A stretch of 64,000 nt of DNA from the NCBI RefSeq assembly GCF_013141915.1, contig NZ_SROX01000020.1, positions 85,385 through 149,384 on the forward strand, given 5' to 3'. Under the pieces are notes generated by a model that did not search any database, was not told the origin of the DNA, and saw nothing but the letters and a program-made list of their open reading frames with translations. Position numbers and translations under genes: made by a program. This document shows, one piece after another, positions 57,470 through 64,000 of this stretch. The first letter of the stretch is position 1; every line of letters starts with the position of its first letter. The stretch comes from Cupriavidus necator (GTDB lineage Bacteria > Pseudomonadota > Gammaproteobacteria > Burkholderiales > Burkholderiaceae).

Positions 57470-58195
57470 TCAGGCCGTCCATGCCTGCATCGGGCTGCAG
57501 GCCAGGTAGCGGCGCGGTTCGCCAATGCCAAGCCGTGCGCGCGCCGCGTCGATCGGTTCGTGCAGCAGCTTCTCGTAATCCTCGCCCAACAGCCAGCTGG
57601 CGCGGCGGCCCAGCCGGTAGCCTTCCAGCACGGCGCGCGCAAAGGCCAGGCTGCCGGTGATGCGCAGGCTCTTCAGCGACGCCGCGATGGCGATGAAGGC
57701 CCAGCCCTTGCCGCCGGTCTGCGCGTAGCTGAATGCCACCAGCGCGGCCTCGCCCAGGCTTTCGTCGGCCCGGTAGCCGGTGAGCACATGCCAGATATCG
57801 TGGATGTCGCGCGTGCGCCGGCCGAACCACAGGTAGGCATCTTCCAGCACCGGTTCCTGGTCCAGGTTCGACACCTTGGCCAGTCCGTCCGCGCTGTACC
57901 CGGTCTGTTCGAGGAAGGCGCGATAGGCCGCGCCGACCGTGCCCGGCGCGAACCCGGCCACGTAAGCGGGATCGGACAGGCGCTCGGCCAGTTCGACGCG
58001 CTGGTAGACCATGCGGCGCCCGTCGTGCGTGGCCAGCAGGCGGCTGAAGTTGCGCGGCATCGACGGGCCGTTGAGCGCGCGCATGATGCGGAACACCTGC
58101 TCGGTGTCGTTGCCGTTCGCCATCAGCTTGCGCACGGCGCGGAACGCGGCGAAGAGGTCTTGCTTGTAGGGGTTGGAACCCGTCGTGGTGGTCAT
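57470..58195 (-). CDS. COQ4-like (ubiquinone biosynthesis Coq4 family) protein
   Basis: This 241-residue protein belongs to the Coq4 family. Eukaryotic COQ4 is part of the ubiquinone synthesis complex and has been linked to removal of the ring C1 carboxyl group. The metal-binding signature HDIWH (132-136) is present; the following glutamate (Glu149) lies 13 positions after the last histidine, one more than the usual HDxxHx11E spacing. A C-terminal FSYAQTGGKGW segment matches bacterial homologues. The ATG at 58195 is preferred for its GGGAG Shine-Dalgarno. It is the third gene in an operon with a monooxygenase and an alpha/beta hydrolase. Whether it acts on quinones or on a pathway intermediate here is unknown. 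Confidence 0.82.
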   Translation of the reverse strand: MTTTTGSNPYKQDLFAAFRAVRKLMANGNDTEQVFRIMRALNGPSMPRNFSRLLATHDGRRMVYQRVELAERLSDPAYVAGFAPGTVGAAYRAFLEQTGYSADGLAKVSNLDQEPVLEDAYLWFGRRTRDIHDIWHVLTGYRADESLGEAALVAFSYAQTGGKGWAFIAIAASLKSLRITGSLAFARAVLEGYRLGRRASWLLGEDYEKLLHEPIDAARARLGIGEPRRYLACSPMQAWTA

Positions 58196-58211
58196 GGGCG
58201 GTCTCCCGGGA

Positions 58212-59195
58212 TCAGGCAAACTGTGCCGGACACGGCGCGGACACCTGCATCCGCGCCGCAGCGTCGCGCACGAAGTCGACGCTGGCGGCGATGGCGGTCA
58301 CCGGCAGCATATGCCCGCCGTTGACCAGGGTCAGCGTGGCGCCCGGCACCTTGGCCACCAGCGCTTCGCCGTGCTCGGCAAAGTTCAGGATGCGGTCGTC
58401 GCGGCCGTACAGCACGCTGACGGGCACGCGCAACATGCCGTAGTCGCGCAGCAGGGCTGGCAAGCTCTGCGCGGCGCCGATCAGGTCTTCAGACGCCGCC
58501 AGGAAGTGGCGCGGGCGCAAGGCCAGCAAGCCGCCGCCGCGGGTCGGGAAATCGTCCGGGACCGGGTCGGGGCCGAACACGAGGTCCATGACCTCGGCGC
58601 GGTGCCGGATCGACATCGGCACCACCAGGGTCCAGGCCATCAGCCGGCGCTGCCATGCGCGCGGCACGGTCATGGCCCTGAACACCGGCGAGATCGCCTT
58701 GGGCGGATGGGTCAGCGGCGCGATCAGCGCCAGGCCGCCGACACGCTCCGGATGGCGGATCGCCAGCGCCAGCGCAATCGCGCCGCCCAGCGAATGGCCC
58801 ACCACCAGCGGCCGTTCCAGGCCCAGCTGGTCGCACAGCGCGGCCAGCGCGTCGGCCTGCGCGGGCAGGTCGGCAGCGCTGCCGGGCGCGCGGGTGGAAT
58901 GGCCGGCGCCGGGGCGGTCCACGGCGATGACGCGGAAGTGCTCGGCCAGCGGCGCAATCATGCCGTAGCCGAAGTTCTCGAGCTGGCCCGACAGGCCATG
59001 CACCAGCAGCAGCGCCGGGCCTTGCCCGCGCTCTACCACATGCAGCCGCGCGCCCGGCACGTCGACAAAGCGGCCGAGCGGCGGCATGGCGGCTTCGATG
59101 CGCCGCGCGGTACGCCACGTGTACAGCCACAGCGCGGCGCCGGACAGCAGGGTCAGCGCCATCAGCACGCCCAGGGTGATGAGCAGGGCAGTCAT
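58212..59195 (-). CDS. Alpha/beta hydrolase with N-terminal membrane anchor
   Basis: This 327-residue alpha/beta hydrolase begins with a single hydrophobic helix (about 2-27, LLITLGVLMALTLLSGAALW), probably a membrane anchor. The catalytic fold follows: the oxyanion LVHGLSGQ (64-71), nucleophile Ser135 in VVGHSLGGA, acid Asp in VLYGRDDRI, and His in VNGGHMLPV. Its ATG overlaps the monooxygenase stop (ATGA), so the two are coupled. A Baeyer-Villiger enzyme produces esters or lactones, and a coupled hydrolase that opens them is a familiar pairing. That function is inferred. The COQ4-like gene follows after 16 bp. Confidence 0.88.
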   Translation of the reverse strand: MTALLITLGVLMALTLLSGAALWLYTWRTARRIEAAMPPLGRFVDVPGARLHVVERGQGPALLLVHGLSGQLENFGYGMIAPLAEHFRVIAVDRPGAGHSTRAPGSAADLPAQADALAALCDQLGLERPLVVGHSLGGAIALALAIRHPERVGGLALIAPLTHPPKAISPVFRAMTVPRAWQRRLMAWTLVVPMSIRHRAEVMDLVFGPDPVPDDFPTRGGGLLALRPRHFLAASEDLIGAAQSLPALLRDYGMLRVPVSVLYGRDDRILNFAEHGEALVAKVPGATLTLVNGGHMLPVTAIAASVDFVRDAAARMQVSAPCPAQFA

Positions 59196-60748
59196 GGCTG
59201 CGCCTCGCCGGCGGGCACGGCCGTATTGACGCCGGTTGCATCCTGGTGGTTGCGCGGCGCCGGCGCTGCGGCAGGCGGGGCGCCGAACTGCAGTACGCCA
59301 TCGGCGATGCGGCCATGCCGGATGGTCAGCAGGTCTTTCAGGTAGTTCTGGTGCACGCGCCAGGGCTTGCGGTCGCCTTGCCGCGGCAGCACGCCGGCGG
59401 CGCGCTGCACATAGCCCGAGGTGAAGTCCAGGAAAGGGGTCGGCTGCATCGCTGCGGGCGCGCGCGGCACGGCGATGCGGTGGCCATGGCGGTCCATGTG
59501 GCGCAGCAGCCGGCAGACATACTCGGCCGTCAGGTCGGCCTTGAGGGTCCACGAGGCGTTGGTGTAGCCGAAGGCCAGCACCAGGTTGGGCACCTCGCTG
59601 AGCATCATGCCCTTGTAGGCGAGGCATTCGGCGGGGCGGCGCGGCCGGCCGTCCACCGTGAGCGCAATGTCGCCCAGCATGTTCAGCTTCAGGCCGGTGG
59701 CCATCACTACGATATCCGCGGCCAGCGACTTGCCGCTGGCGAGCACGATGCCGTCTTCGGTGAAGCGCGCGATGGTGTCGGTGACCACCGAGGCGCGGCC
59801 CTCGCGCAGGGCGCGGAACAGGTCGCCGTCGGGCACCAGGCACAGGCGCTGGTCCCAGGGCTTGTAGCGCGGCGTGAAATGCGTCGCCACGTCGAAGCCC
59901 GGTGGCAACTGCGCCGCCGCCATGCCGACCAGGCGCGCCTTGACGCGTTCCGGCCGGCGCCGCGCCAGCTGGAAGAAGGTCATGCCGAGCAGCACGTTCT
60001 TCCAGCGCGTAACGGTGTAGGCCAGCCGTTCCGGCAGCACGCGGCGTAGGGTGCGGGCCATGGCGTCTTCGCCGGGGCGCGTCACGATATAGGTGGGCGA
60101 GCGCTGCAGCATGGTCACGTGCGCCGCGCGGCTGGCCATCGCCGGCACCAGCGTGACCGCCGTGGCGCCGCTGCCGATCACCACCACGCGCTTGCCGCTG
60201 TAGTCCAGCGCTTCGTCCCAGAACTGCGGATGCACGATGCGGCCGCGGAAACGGTCCTCGCCGTCGAACGCGGGACGGTGGGCCTCGGCATAGCTGTAAT
60301 AGCCGGCGCATACATAGAGCAGGCGCGCGCGCAGGCGCAGCCGGCTGCGCTCGCCATGCTCGGCTTCAATGGTCCAGCAGGCCTCGGCGCTGTCCCACGC
60401 CGCGCTGACCACCCGGTGGCCGAAGCGGATATGGCGCGTGATGCCGGCTTCTGCGGCGGTCTCGCGGATATAGGCGCGGATCGACGGCCCGTCGGCGATG
60501 GCCTTGGCGCCGCGCCAGGGCTTGAAGCGGTAGCCCAGCGTGTACATGTCCGAATCCGAGCGGATGCCCGGGTAGCGGAACAGGTCCCAGGTGCCGCCGA
60601 TGGCCTCGCGCGCCTCGAGGATGGCGTAGCGCTTGCCCGGGCAGCGCCGTTGCAGCTGGCGCGCGGCGCCGATGCCGGACAGGCCGGCGCCCACGATCAG
60701 GACATCGAGAACTGCGTCATCGGTAATGGCGTCGCGCATTGGGGGCAT
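59192..60748 (-). CDS. EthA-like flavin-containing (Baeyer-Villiger) monooxygenase
   Basis: This ~518-residue class B flavoprotein monooxygenase converts ketones to esters or lactones, or oxidises sulfur, using FAD and NADPH. It has an FAD motif IVGAGLSG (18-25), the Baeyer-Villiger fingerprint FRGRIVHPQFWD (167-178, FxGxxxHxxxWD) and a second nucleotide motif VVVIGSGATAV. The sequence closely parallels Mycobacterium EthA from memory, for example GGTWDLFRYPGIRSDSDM, FTPRYKPWDQRLCLVP and YTNASWTLKADL. The start is uncertain: ATGs at 60775, 60748 and 60739 are in frame; 60775 lies inside the palindrome at 60763-60788, so I prefer 60748. It is first in the operon and divergent from a TetR gene. 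Confidence 0.9.
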   Translation of the reverse strand: MPPMRDAITDDAVLDVLIVGAGLSGIGAARQLQRRCPGKRYAILEAREAIGGTWDLFRYPGIRSDSDMYTLGYRFKPWRGAKAIADGPSIRAYIRETAAEAGITRHIRFGHRVVSAAWDSAEACWTIEAEHGERSRLRLRARLLYVCAGYYSYAEAHRPAFDGEDRFRGRIVHPQFWDEALDYSGKRVVVIGSGATAVTLVPAMASRAAHVTMLQRSPTYIVTRPGEDAMARTLRRVLPERLAYTVTRWKNVLLGMTFFQLARRRPERVKARLVGMAAAQLPPGFDVATHFTPRYKPWDQRLCLVPDGDLFRALREGRASVVTDTIARFTEDGIVLASGKSLAADIVVMATGLKLNMLGDIALTVDGRPRRPAECLAYKGMMLSEVPNLVLAFGYTNASWTLKADLTAEYVCRLLRHMDRHGHRIAVPRAPAAMQPTPFLDFTSGYVQRAAGVLPRQGDRKPWRVHQNYLKDLLTIRHGRIADGVLQFGAPPAAAPAPRNHQDATGVNTAVPAGEAQP

Positions 60749-60762
60749 CCGGACGAATGGCA

Positions 60763-60788
60763 CTTCTGACAACATAGATTGTCAGAAG
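60763..60788. promoter_or_regulatory. Perfect palindrome, probable TetR operator
   Basis: CTTCTGACAA (60763-60772) and TTGTCAGAAG (60779-60788) form a perfect 10-bp inverted repeat with a 6-bp spacer, between the divergent monooxygenase and TetR genes. Its size and position fit an operator for the adjacent TetR protein controlling both genes. It has no T tract and is not terminator-like. Confidence 0.75.
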
Positions 60789-60836
60789 CGATCCGGCAAG
60801 TTTTCTGCGAGTTTTCGCGCCCTAGGGAATGCCATA

Positions 60837-61502
60837 ATGGCGCGCATGACACCCGAGCTGACCCCCGCGCGCCGCTACCGCGGCGCCGACGCCGAAGAGC
60901 GCCGTGCCCAGCGCCGCGCCCAGCTGATCGCCGCGGCCGTGCAGGTCTACGGCGAGCGCGGTTACCAGAACGCCACCGTCAAGGCCGTGTGCGAGGCCGC
61001 GGGCCTGACCGAACGTTATTTCTACGAGTCATTCGCCAACAGCGAGGCCTTGCTGCTGGCCTCGTTTCAAACCGTGACGCACCGGTTGCTGCATACCCTG
61101 GTGATGGCGGGCGAGGGGGCCGGCAAGGGCGGCCCGCAACAGGCGCTGGCCATGCTGCGGGCCTATTTCGGCGCGCTGCAGCGCGAACCGCGCTCGGCGC
61201 GCGTGTTCCTGGTAGAGATCCGCGGGGTCAGCAAGCTGGTCGACGGCGCGCTGGCCGACTCGCTGGACGAGTTTGGCGGGCTGCTGGCGCAAGCGCTGCT
61301 GCCGCCGGGACGCGAGCATGATCCGTGGCTGACGGCGGGGGTGGCGGGCGGCGTGGTCCACTTGGCCGTGCGCTGGATCCGGCACGGCTACACGCCCGAT
61401 GTCGAAGTGGTGGCGCGCACCGCGCTGCAGCTGGCGATGGTGCTGGCGCAGACGCCCGAAACGGCAGCGGCTACAGCTGCGGCGCCGGGGTTTTCTCCCT
61501 GA
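60837..61502 (+). CDS. TetR/AcrR-family regulator
   Basis: This 221-residue TetR-type repressor has an N-terminal helix-turn-helix (about 20-65: ERRAQRRAQLIAAAVQVYGE, then ATVKAVCEAAGLTERYFYESF). A ligand-binding helical C-domain follows. The start at 60837 is supported by an AGGGA Shine-Dalgarno; an in-frame ATG three codons later is less likely. It is divergent from the EthA-like operon, with a perfect palindrome between them, reminiscent of EthR-ethA. It probably represses that operon until a substrate-like ligand binds. The last 32 bp overlap the 3' end of nth, which runs the other way. Confidence 0.9.
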   Translation: MARMTPELTPARRYRGADAEERRAQRRAQLIAAAVQVYGERGYQNATVKAVCEAAGLTERYFYESFANSEALLLASFQTVTHRLLHTLVMAGEGAGKGGPQQALAMLRAYFGALQREPRSARVFLVEIRGVSKLVDGALADSLDEFGGLLAQALLPPGREHDPWLTAGVAGGVVHLAVRWIRHGYTPDVEVVARTALQLAMVLAQTPETAAATAAAPGFSP

Positions 61503-62115
61503 ACTCGCACAGCGGTTCGATCGCGCAATGCCAGCATTCCGGCTTGCGCGCCTTGCACACGTAGCGGCCGTGCAGGATCAGCCAGTGATGCGCGTCGTGC
61601 AGGAATTCATGCGGCACGCACTTGAGCAGCTTCTGCTCGACGACATCCACGTTTTTGCCAGGCGCCAGCCCGGTGCGGTTCGACACGCGGAAGATATGCG
61701 TGTCGACCGCGATGGTGGGCTGGCCGAACGCCGTGTTGAGCACCACGTTGGCGGTCTTGCGGCCCACGCCGGGCAGCGCTTCGAGCGCCTCGCGCTCTGC
61801 CGGCACCTTGCCGCCATGGCGTTCGACCAGGATGCGGCAGGCCTCGATCACATGCCGCGCCTTGGTCTTGTACAAGCCGATGGTCTTGATGTATTCGCTC
61901 AGCCCGGCTTCGCCCAGGTCCAGCATCTGCTGCGGGGTATGCGCAATCGGGAACAAGCGGCGCGTGGCCTTGTTCACGCCGACGTCGGTGGCCTGCGCCG
62001 ACAGCAGCACGGCGATCAGCAACTCGAACGGCGAGCTGTACTCCAGTTCCGTGGTCGGGGCCGGATTGACTTCGCGCAGCGTCTCAAAGATGGCACGGCA
62101 CTTGGCGGCGTTCAT
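61471..62115 (-). CDS. nth: Endonuclease III (DNA glycosylase/AP lyase)
   Basis: Endonuclease III removes oxidised pyrimidines and nicks the resulting abasic site in base-excision repair. The 214-residue protein has the helix-hairpin-helix LPGVGRKTANVVL with the catalytic lysine, the catalytic aspartate in AVDTHIFRVSNR, and the C-terminal [4Fe-4S] motif in CKARKPECWHCAIEPLC. The ATG at 62115 overlaps the rsxB stop, and rsxB-nth linkage is typical of proteobacteria. Its 3' end overlaps the convergent TetR gene by 32 bp. Confidence 0.96.
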   Translation of the reverse strand: MNAAKCRAIFETLREVNPAPTTELEYSSPFELLIAVLLSAQATDVGVNKATRRLFPIAHTPQQMLDLGEAGLSEYIKTIGLYKTKARHVIEACRILVERHGGKVPAEREALEALPGVGRKTANVVLNTAFGQPTIAVDTHIFRVSNRTGLAPGKNVDVVEQKLLKCVPHEFLHDAHHWLILHGRYVCKARKPECWHCAIEPLCEFREKTPAPQL

Positions 62116-62960
62116 TGTTCTGGTTTCTGGTCGGTGGCCGGATCCTGAGTGGTGTCGGGACCGACCTGCCGTGGCGTCAGCCCCAGGCGCGCGCGCCGCG
62201 CTTCGGCGGCGTCGATCTGGGCCTGCACCGCGGCCGGGACGTTTTCGGTATTGCGCGGCTGCGCGGCCTGCTGCTTCTGCCGGGCGCGTTCGATCGCGGC
62301 CTGGATGATGGCGCGCTTGCGTTCCTGCGCGGCGCGCTCGGCATCGGTCTGCGGCGCTTCGGCCTGCACCGCGGCGAGCTTGGCGGCGGCCTTGGCGGCG
62401 AGGCGCGCGTCGTTCTCCTCGCGCTCGCGCGCCAGCCGCGCATTGCGCGCCAGGTAGCGGGCGTGCGCGGCATCGGCCTGCGCCTGCGACCACGCCGCCC
62501 AGCCGGTACGCGCGCCCGTCACCGGGACCATGTCGATGCAATCGACCGGGCAGGGCGCCACGCAGAGATCGCAACCGGTGCACAGGTCCGGGATCACGGT
62601 ATGCATCTGTTTGGCAGCGCCGGCGATGGCGTCCACGGGGCAGGCCTGGATGCACAGCGTGCAGCCGATGCACAGGCTCTCGTCGATGCGGGCGACGGCG
62701 CGTGGCTGCTCGGTGCCGCGCTCCGGATCCAGCGGCAGCGGTTCGGTGCCTAGCAGCGCGGCCAGGCGCACGATGCCCTGCGCGCCGCCAGGCGGACAAC
62801 GGTTGCAGGCGGCCTCGCCGCTGGCCATGGCTTCGGCGTAAGGGCGGCATCCGTTGAAGCCGCACTTGGTGCACTGGGTCTGCGGCAACAGCGCCTCGAT
62901 ACGGTCGGCAAGGGACTTGGCGGCGGGATTCACGACAACGGACGACAATTCAGGGGACAA
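62112..62960 (-). CDS. rsxB: RsxB/RnfB-like ferredoxin-type protein
   Basis: RsxB/RnfB is an iron-sulfur subunit of the Rsx/Rnf electron transport complex, which in E. coli keeps SoxR reduced. This ~280-residue protein has the N-terminal cluster motif CTKCGFNGCRPYAEA with C..C..C, then two [4Fe-4S] ferredoxin motifs (CIGCTLCIQACP; CTGCDLCVAPCP). A C-terminal Ala/Gln/Arg-rich helical extension spans about 165-282. The usual N-terminal membrane anchor is missing, so it may be soluble. No ATG suits: TTG (62960) and GTG (62933) are candidates, with no clear ribosome site. Other rsx genes are absent. It is coupled to nth (ATGA). Confidence 0.88.
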   Translation of the reverse strand: MSPELSSVVVNPAAKSLADRIEALLPQTQCTKCGFNGCRPYAEAMASGEAACNRCPPGGAQGIVRLAALLGTEPLPLDPERGTEQPRAVARIDESLCIGCTLCIQACPVDAIAGAAKQMHTVIPDLCTGCDLCVAPCPVDCIDMVPVTGARTGWAAWSQAQADAAHARYLARNARLAREREENDARLAAKAAAKLAAVQAEAPQTDAERAAQERKRAIIQAAIERARQKQQAAQPRNTENVPAAVQAQIDAAEARRARLGLTPRQVGPDTTQDPATDQKPEQ

Positions 62961-62974
62961 GAGCGGACAAGAGC
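62955..62974. repeat. Tandem 10-bp repeat upstream of rsxB
   Basis: GGACAAGAGC occurs twice in perfect tandem (62955-62964 and 62965-62974), at or just before the rsxB start. It may be a simple duplication. No function is evident. Confidence 0.7.
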
Positions 62975-63240
62975 GGGGTCAGAATCAGCCCCAGCACGGC
63001 GCGATCACGAGATTTACGCGGCGCTGTGAGCGGTTGGCGACATAACGGCGGCCCGTTCGGGGCGGACAATGTGCTGGCGACCCCTGCGGCACCGGGGTCT
63101 CTGCGGACCCTGCGGTTTTCGCGCCGCAAGGATTATCCCCGATTTCGCCGGCGGACAGAAACGGCGATGATGCGCGTCGCGCGGCCGGATTGCCGCAATC
63201 CGGCCTGTGCAATAATCCGCGCAACGATCGACCACACCCC
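62975..63240. other. Intergenic region between rsxB and TetR gene
   Basis: About 265 bp upstream of the second TetR gene. I see no protein, RNA or strong palindrome in it beyond the tandem repeat at its left end. It should contain the divergent promoters of rsxB and the TetR gene. Confidence 0.4.
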
Positions 63241-63876
63241 ATGTCAACAGAGCCCAAGACCAAACGCGACCCGGAAGGGACGCGCCGACGCATCCTCGCT
63301 GCGGCCACCGAGGAATTCGCCAAGGGAGGGCTGGCCGGCGCCCGCGTCGACCAGATTGCCCGGCGCGCGGAAACCAACGAGCGCATGCTGTATTACTACT
63401 ACGGCAGCAAGGAAGGGCTGTTCCTGGCGGTGCTTGAGAAGCAATACGCAAATTTCCGTGCCGCCGAAGAACAGCTGCATCTGGTCGACGAAGACCCGGT
63501 CGAGGGGGTGCGCGCGCTGGCCCGCTTTGTCTGGGACTGGTACTACGAGCATCCCGAGTTCATCCGCCTCGTGAACAGCGAGAACCTGCACGAGGCGCGT
63601 CACCTGAAGAATTCGGCGCAGCTGCAGCAGCTGATCAACCCGGTGGTCGACGTGCTCGCCGATGTGATCCGGCGCGGCCAGCAGCGCGGACTGTTCCGCG
63701 ACCACATCGACGTGCCGCAGTTCTACCTGACGATCTCCGCGCTCGGCTACTACGTGCTGTCGAACCGCTACACCATCAGCGCCGTGATCGGCCGCGACGT
63801 GGCTTCGCAGCAGGAGCACGAGCGCTTCGCCGAACTGCACACGGACATGCTGCTGAGCTACCTGAAGAAGCCCTGA
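63241..63876 (+). CDS. TetR/AcrR-family regulator
   Basis: This 211-residue TetR-type regulator has a helix-turn-helix at about 14-60 (RRRILAAATEEFAKGGLAGA, then VDQIARRAETNERMLYYYYG). A C-terminal domain containing DWYYEHPEFIRLVNSENLHEA places it near the group of TetR regulators with a long effector domain, for which the ligand is unknown. It starts at ATG 63241. No divergent target is evident. Its terminator has been interrupted by an insertion sequence, so its transcript may read into that element. Confidence 0.9.
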   Translation: MSTEPKTKRDPEGTRRRILAAATEEFAKGGLAGARVDQIARRAETNERMLYYYYGSKEGLFLAVLEKQYANFRAAEEQLHLVDEDPVEGVRALARFVWDWYYEHPEFIRLVNSENLHEARHLKNSAQLQQLINPVVDVLADVIRRGQQRGLFRDHIDVPQFYLTISALGYYVLSNRYTISAVIGRDVASQQEHERFAELHTDMLLSYLKKP

Positions 63877-63908
63877 GCCGCTGTCCGCGCTCCCAGGCCG
63901 AAACGCAG

Positions 63909-63924
63909 AAACGCCCGCATGGCG
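63909..63924 (+). terminator. Terminator stem interrupted by an insertion sequence
   Basis: AAACGCCCGC-ATG-GCG is the left arm, loop and first three bases of the right arm of a standard hairpin (compare the intact one at 9539-9569). The rest of the right arm and the T tract are replaced by the IS end that begins at 63925. Confidence 0.7.
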
Positions 63925-64000
63925 TGAACTGAACCCCAGAAGTTGGACGGTTCGAGAAGACTAGGCTTGCAAGGGCTGAGTCCTGTATTGCACGGGACTC
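63925..64000 (-). mobile_element. IS3-family insertion sequence, one end (partial)
   Basis: The terminal sequence TGAACTGAACCCCAGAAGTT, continuing into GGAC, has the form of IS3-family ends (IS150-like group). The transposase 3' end lies just inside it. The rest of the element lies beyond the window. The target site appears to be the terminator of the TetR gene. Confidence 0.8.
63961..64000 (-). CDS. IS3-family transposase OrfB, C-terminal fragment
   Basis: Read on the minus strand, the last bases encode SPVQYRTQPLQA and a TAG stop at 63963-63961. SPVQYRTQ is the common C-terminus of IS3-family OrfB transposases of the integrase/DDE type. Only this tail lies in the window, so integrity of the gene cannot be judged. 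Confidence 0.8.
   Translation of the reverse strand, partial: SPVQYRTQPLQA

Noticed and set aside
1..64000. CRISPR arrays, rRNA, tRNA and prophage genes
   Set aside because: No regularly spaced repeats, no recognisable tRNA or rRNA segments, and no phage structural or integrase genes were seen by eye; a tool search would be needed to exclude a tRNA firmly.

Overview
This window is GC-rich, densely coded chromosomal DNA from a betaproteobacterium of the order Burkholderiales. Gene content and protein style point to Cupriavidus or a close relative such as Ralstonia. The evidence is a Bug-type substrate-binding protein, YhdP, DUF1841, nadK divergent from hrcA, grpE followed by a thioredoxin-like gene, long alanine/arginine-rich reading frames opposite most genes, and intrinsic terminators built from short GC hairpins. 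The genus is inferred from recognition, not from a database search. I see no rRNA, tRNA, CRISPR array or prophage.

Layout: 0.2-3.5 kb holds a CAP-domain lipoprotein and a gamma-glutamyltransferase. 3.5-4.3 kb is an orphan membrane protein. 4.4-8.7 kb is a leftward acyl-CoA operon (3-hydroxyacyl-CoA dehydrogenase, PaaG-like crotonase, histidine phosphatase, ACAD10-like phosphotransferase). 8.9-14.2 kb carries a GST, an aminotransferase, a PIN protein, YaaA, an M14 peptidase and a lipoprotein with a lysine/serine tail. 14.5-17.4 kb has an N-formylglutamate amidohydrolase and a Bug protein divergent from a LysR regulator. 17.5-20.2 kb is a MoxR-GNAT-VWA operon. 20.8-21.5 kb has two small c-type cytochromes. 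21.6-31.1 kb is a complete nitrous oxide reductase cluster in the order nosZRDFYL with nosX divergent.

31.1-40.6 kb contains an aroG-type DAHP synthase with a structured leader, a methyltransferase, tldD, a nitrilase-family amidase and yhdP. 40.8-46.6 kb contains glnE, a rhombosortase, a subtilase with a GlyGly-CTERM tail, and a small lipoprotein resembling the subtilase propeptide. 46.7-53.8 kb is a repair, NAD and heat-shock block: recN, nadK, hrcA, hemH, hslR, grpE and a thioredoxin-like gene. 53.8-57.4 kb has phospholipase A1, DUF1841, an EamA exporter and a RutE-like reductase. 57.5-61.5 kb is an EthA-like Baeyer-Villiger monooxygenase, alpha/beta hydrolase and COQ4-like operon, divergent from a TetR gene with a perfect palindrome between them. 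61.5-63.9 kb has nth, rsxB and a second TetR gene. At the right edge an IS3-family element has landed in the TetR gene's terminator hairpin.

How the parts work together: the nos genes supply all core functions for N2O respiration (catalytic NosZ, electron-transfer NosR, flavin transferase NosX, copper delivery NosL and the NosDFY ABC system), and the two adjacent cytochromes are possible electron donors. The rhombosortase, subtilase and propeptide-like lipoprotein look like a processing enzyme, its client and the client's inhibitor or folding helper. The monooxygenase, hydrolase and COQ4-like genes look like a regulated oxidation-hydrolysis route for an unidentified ketone.
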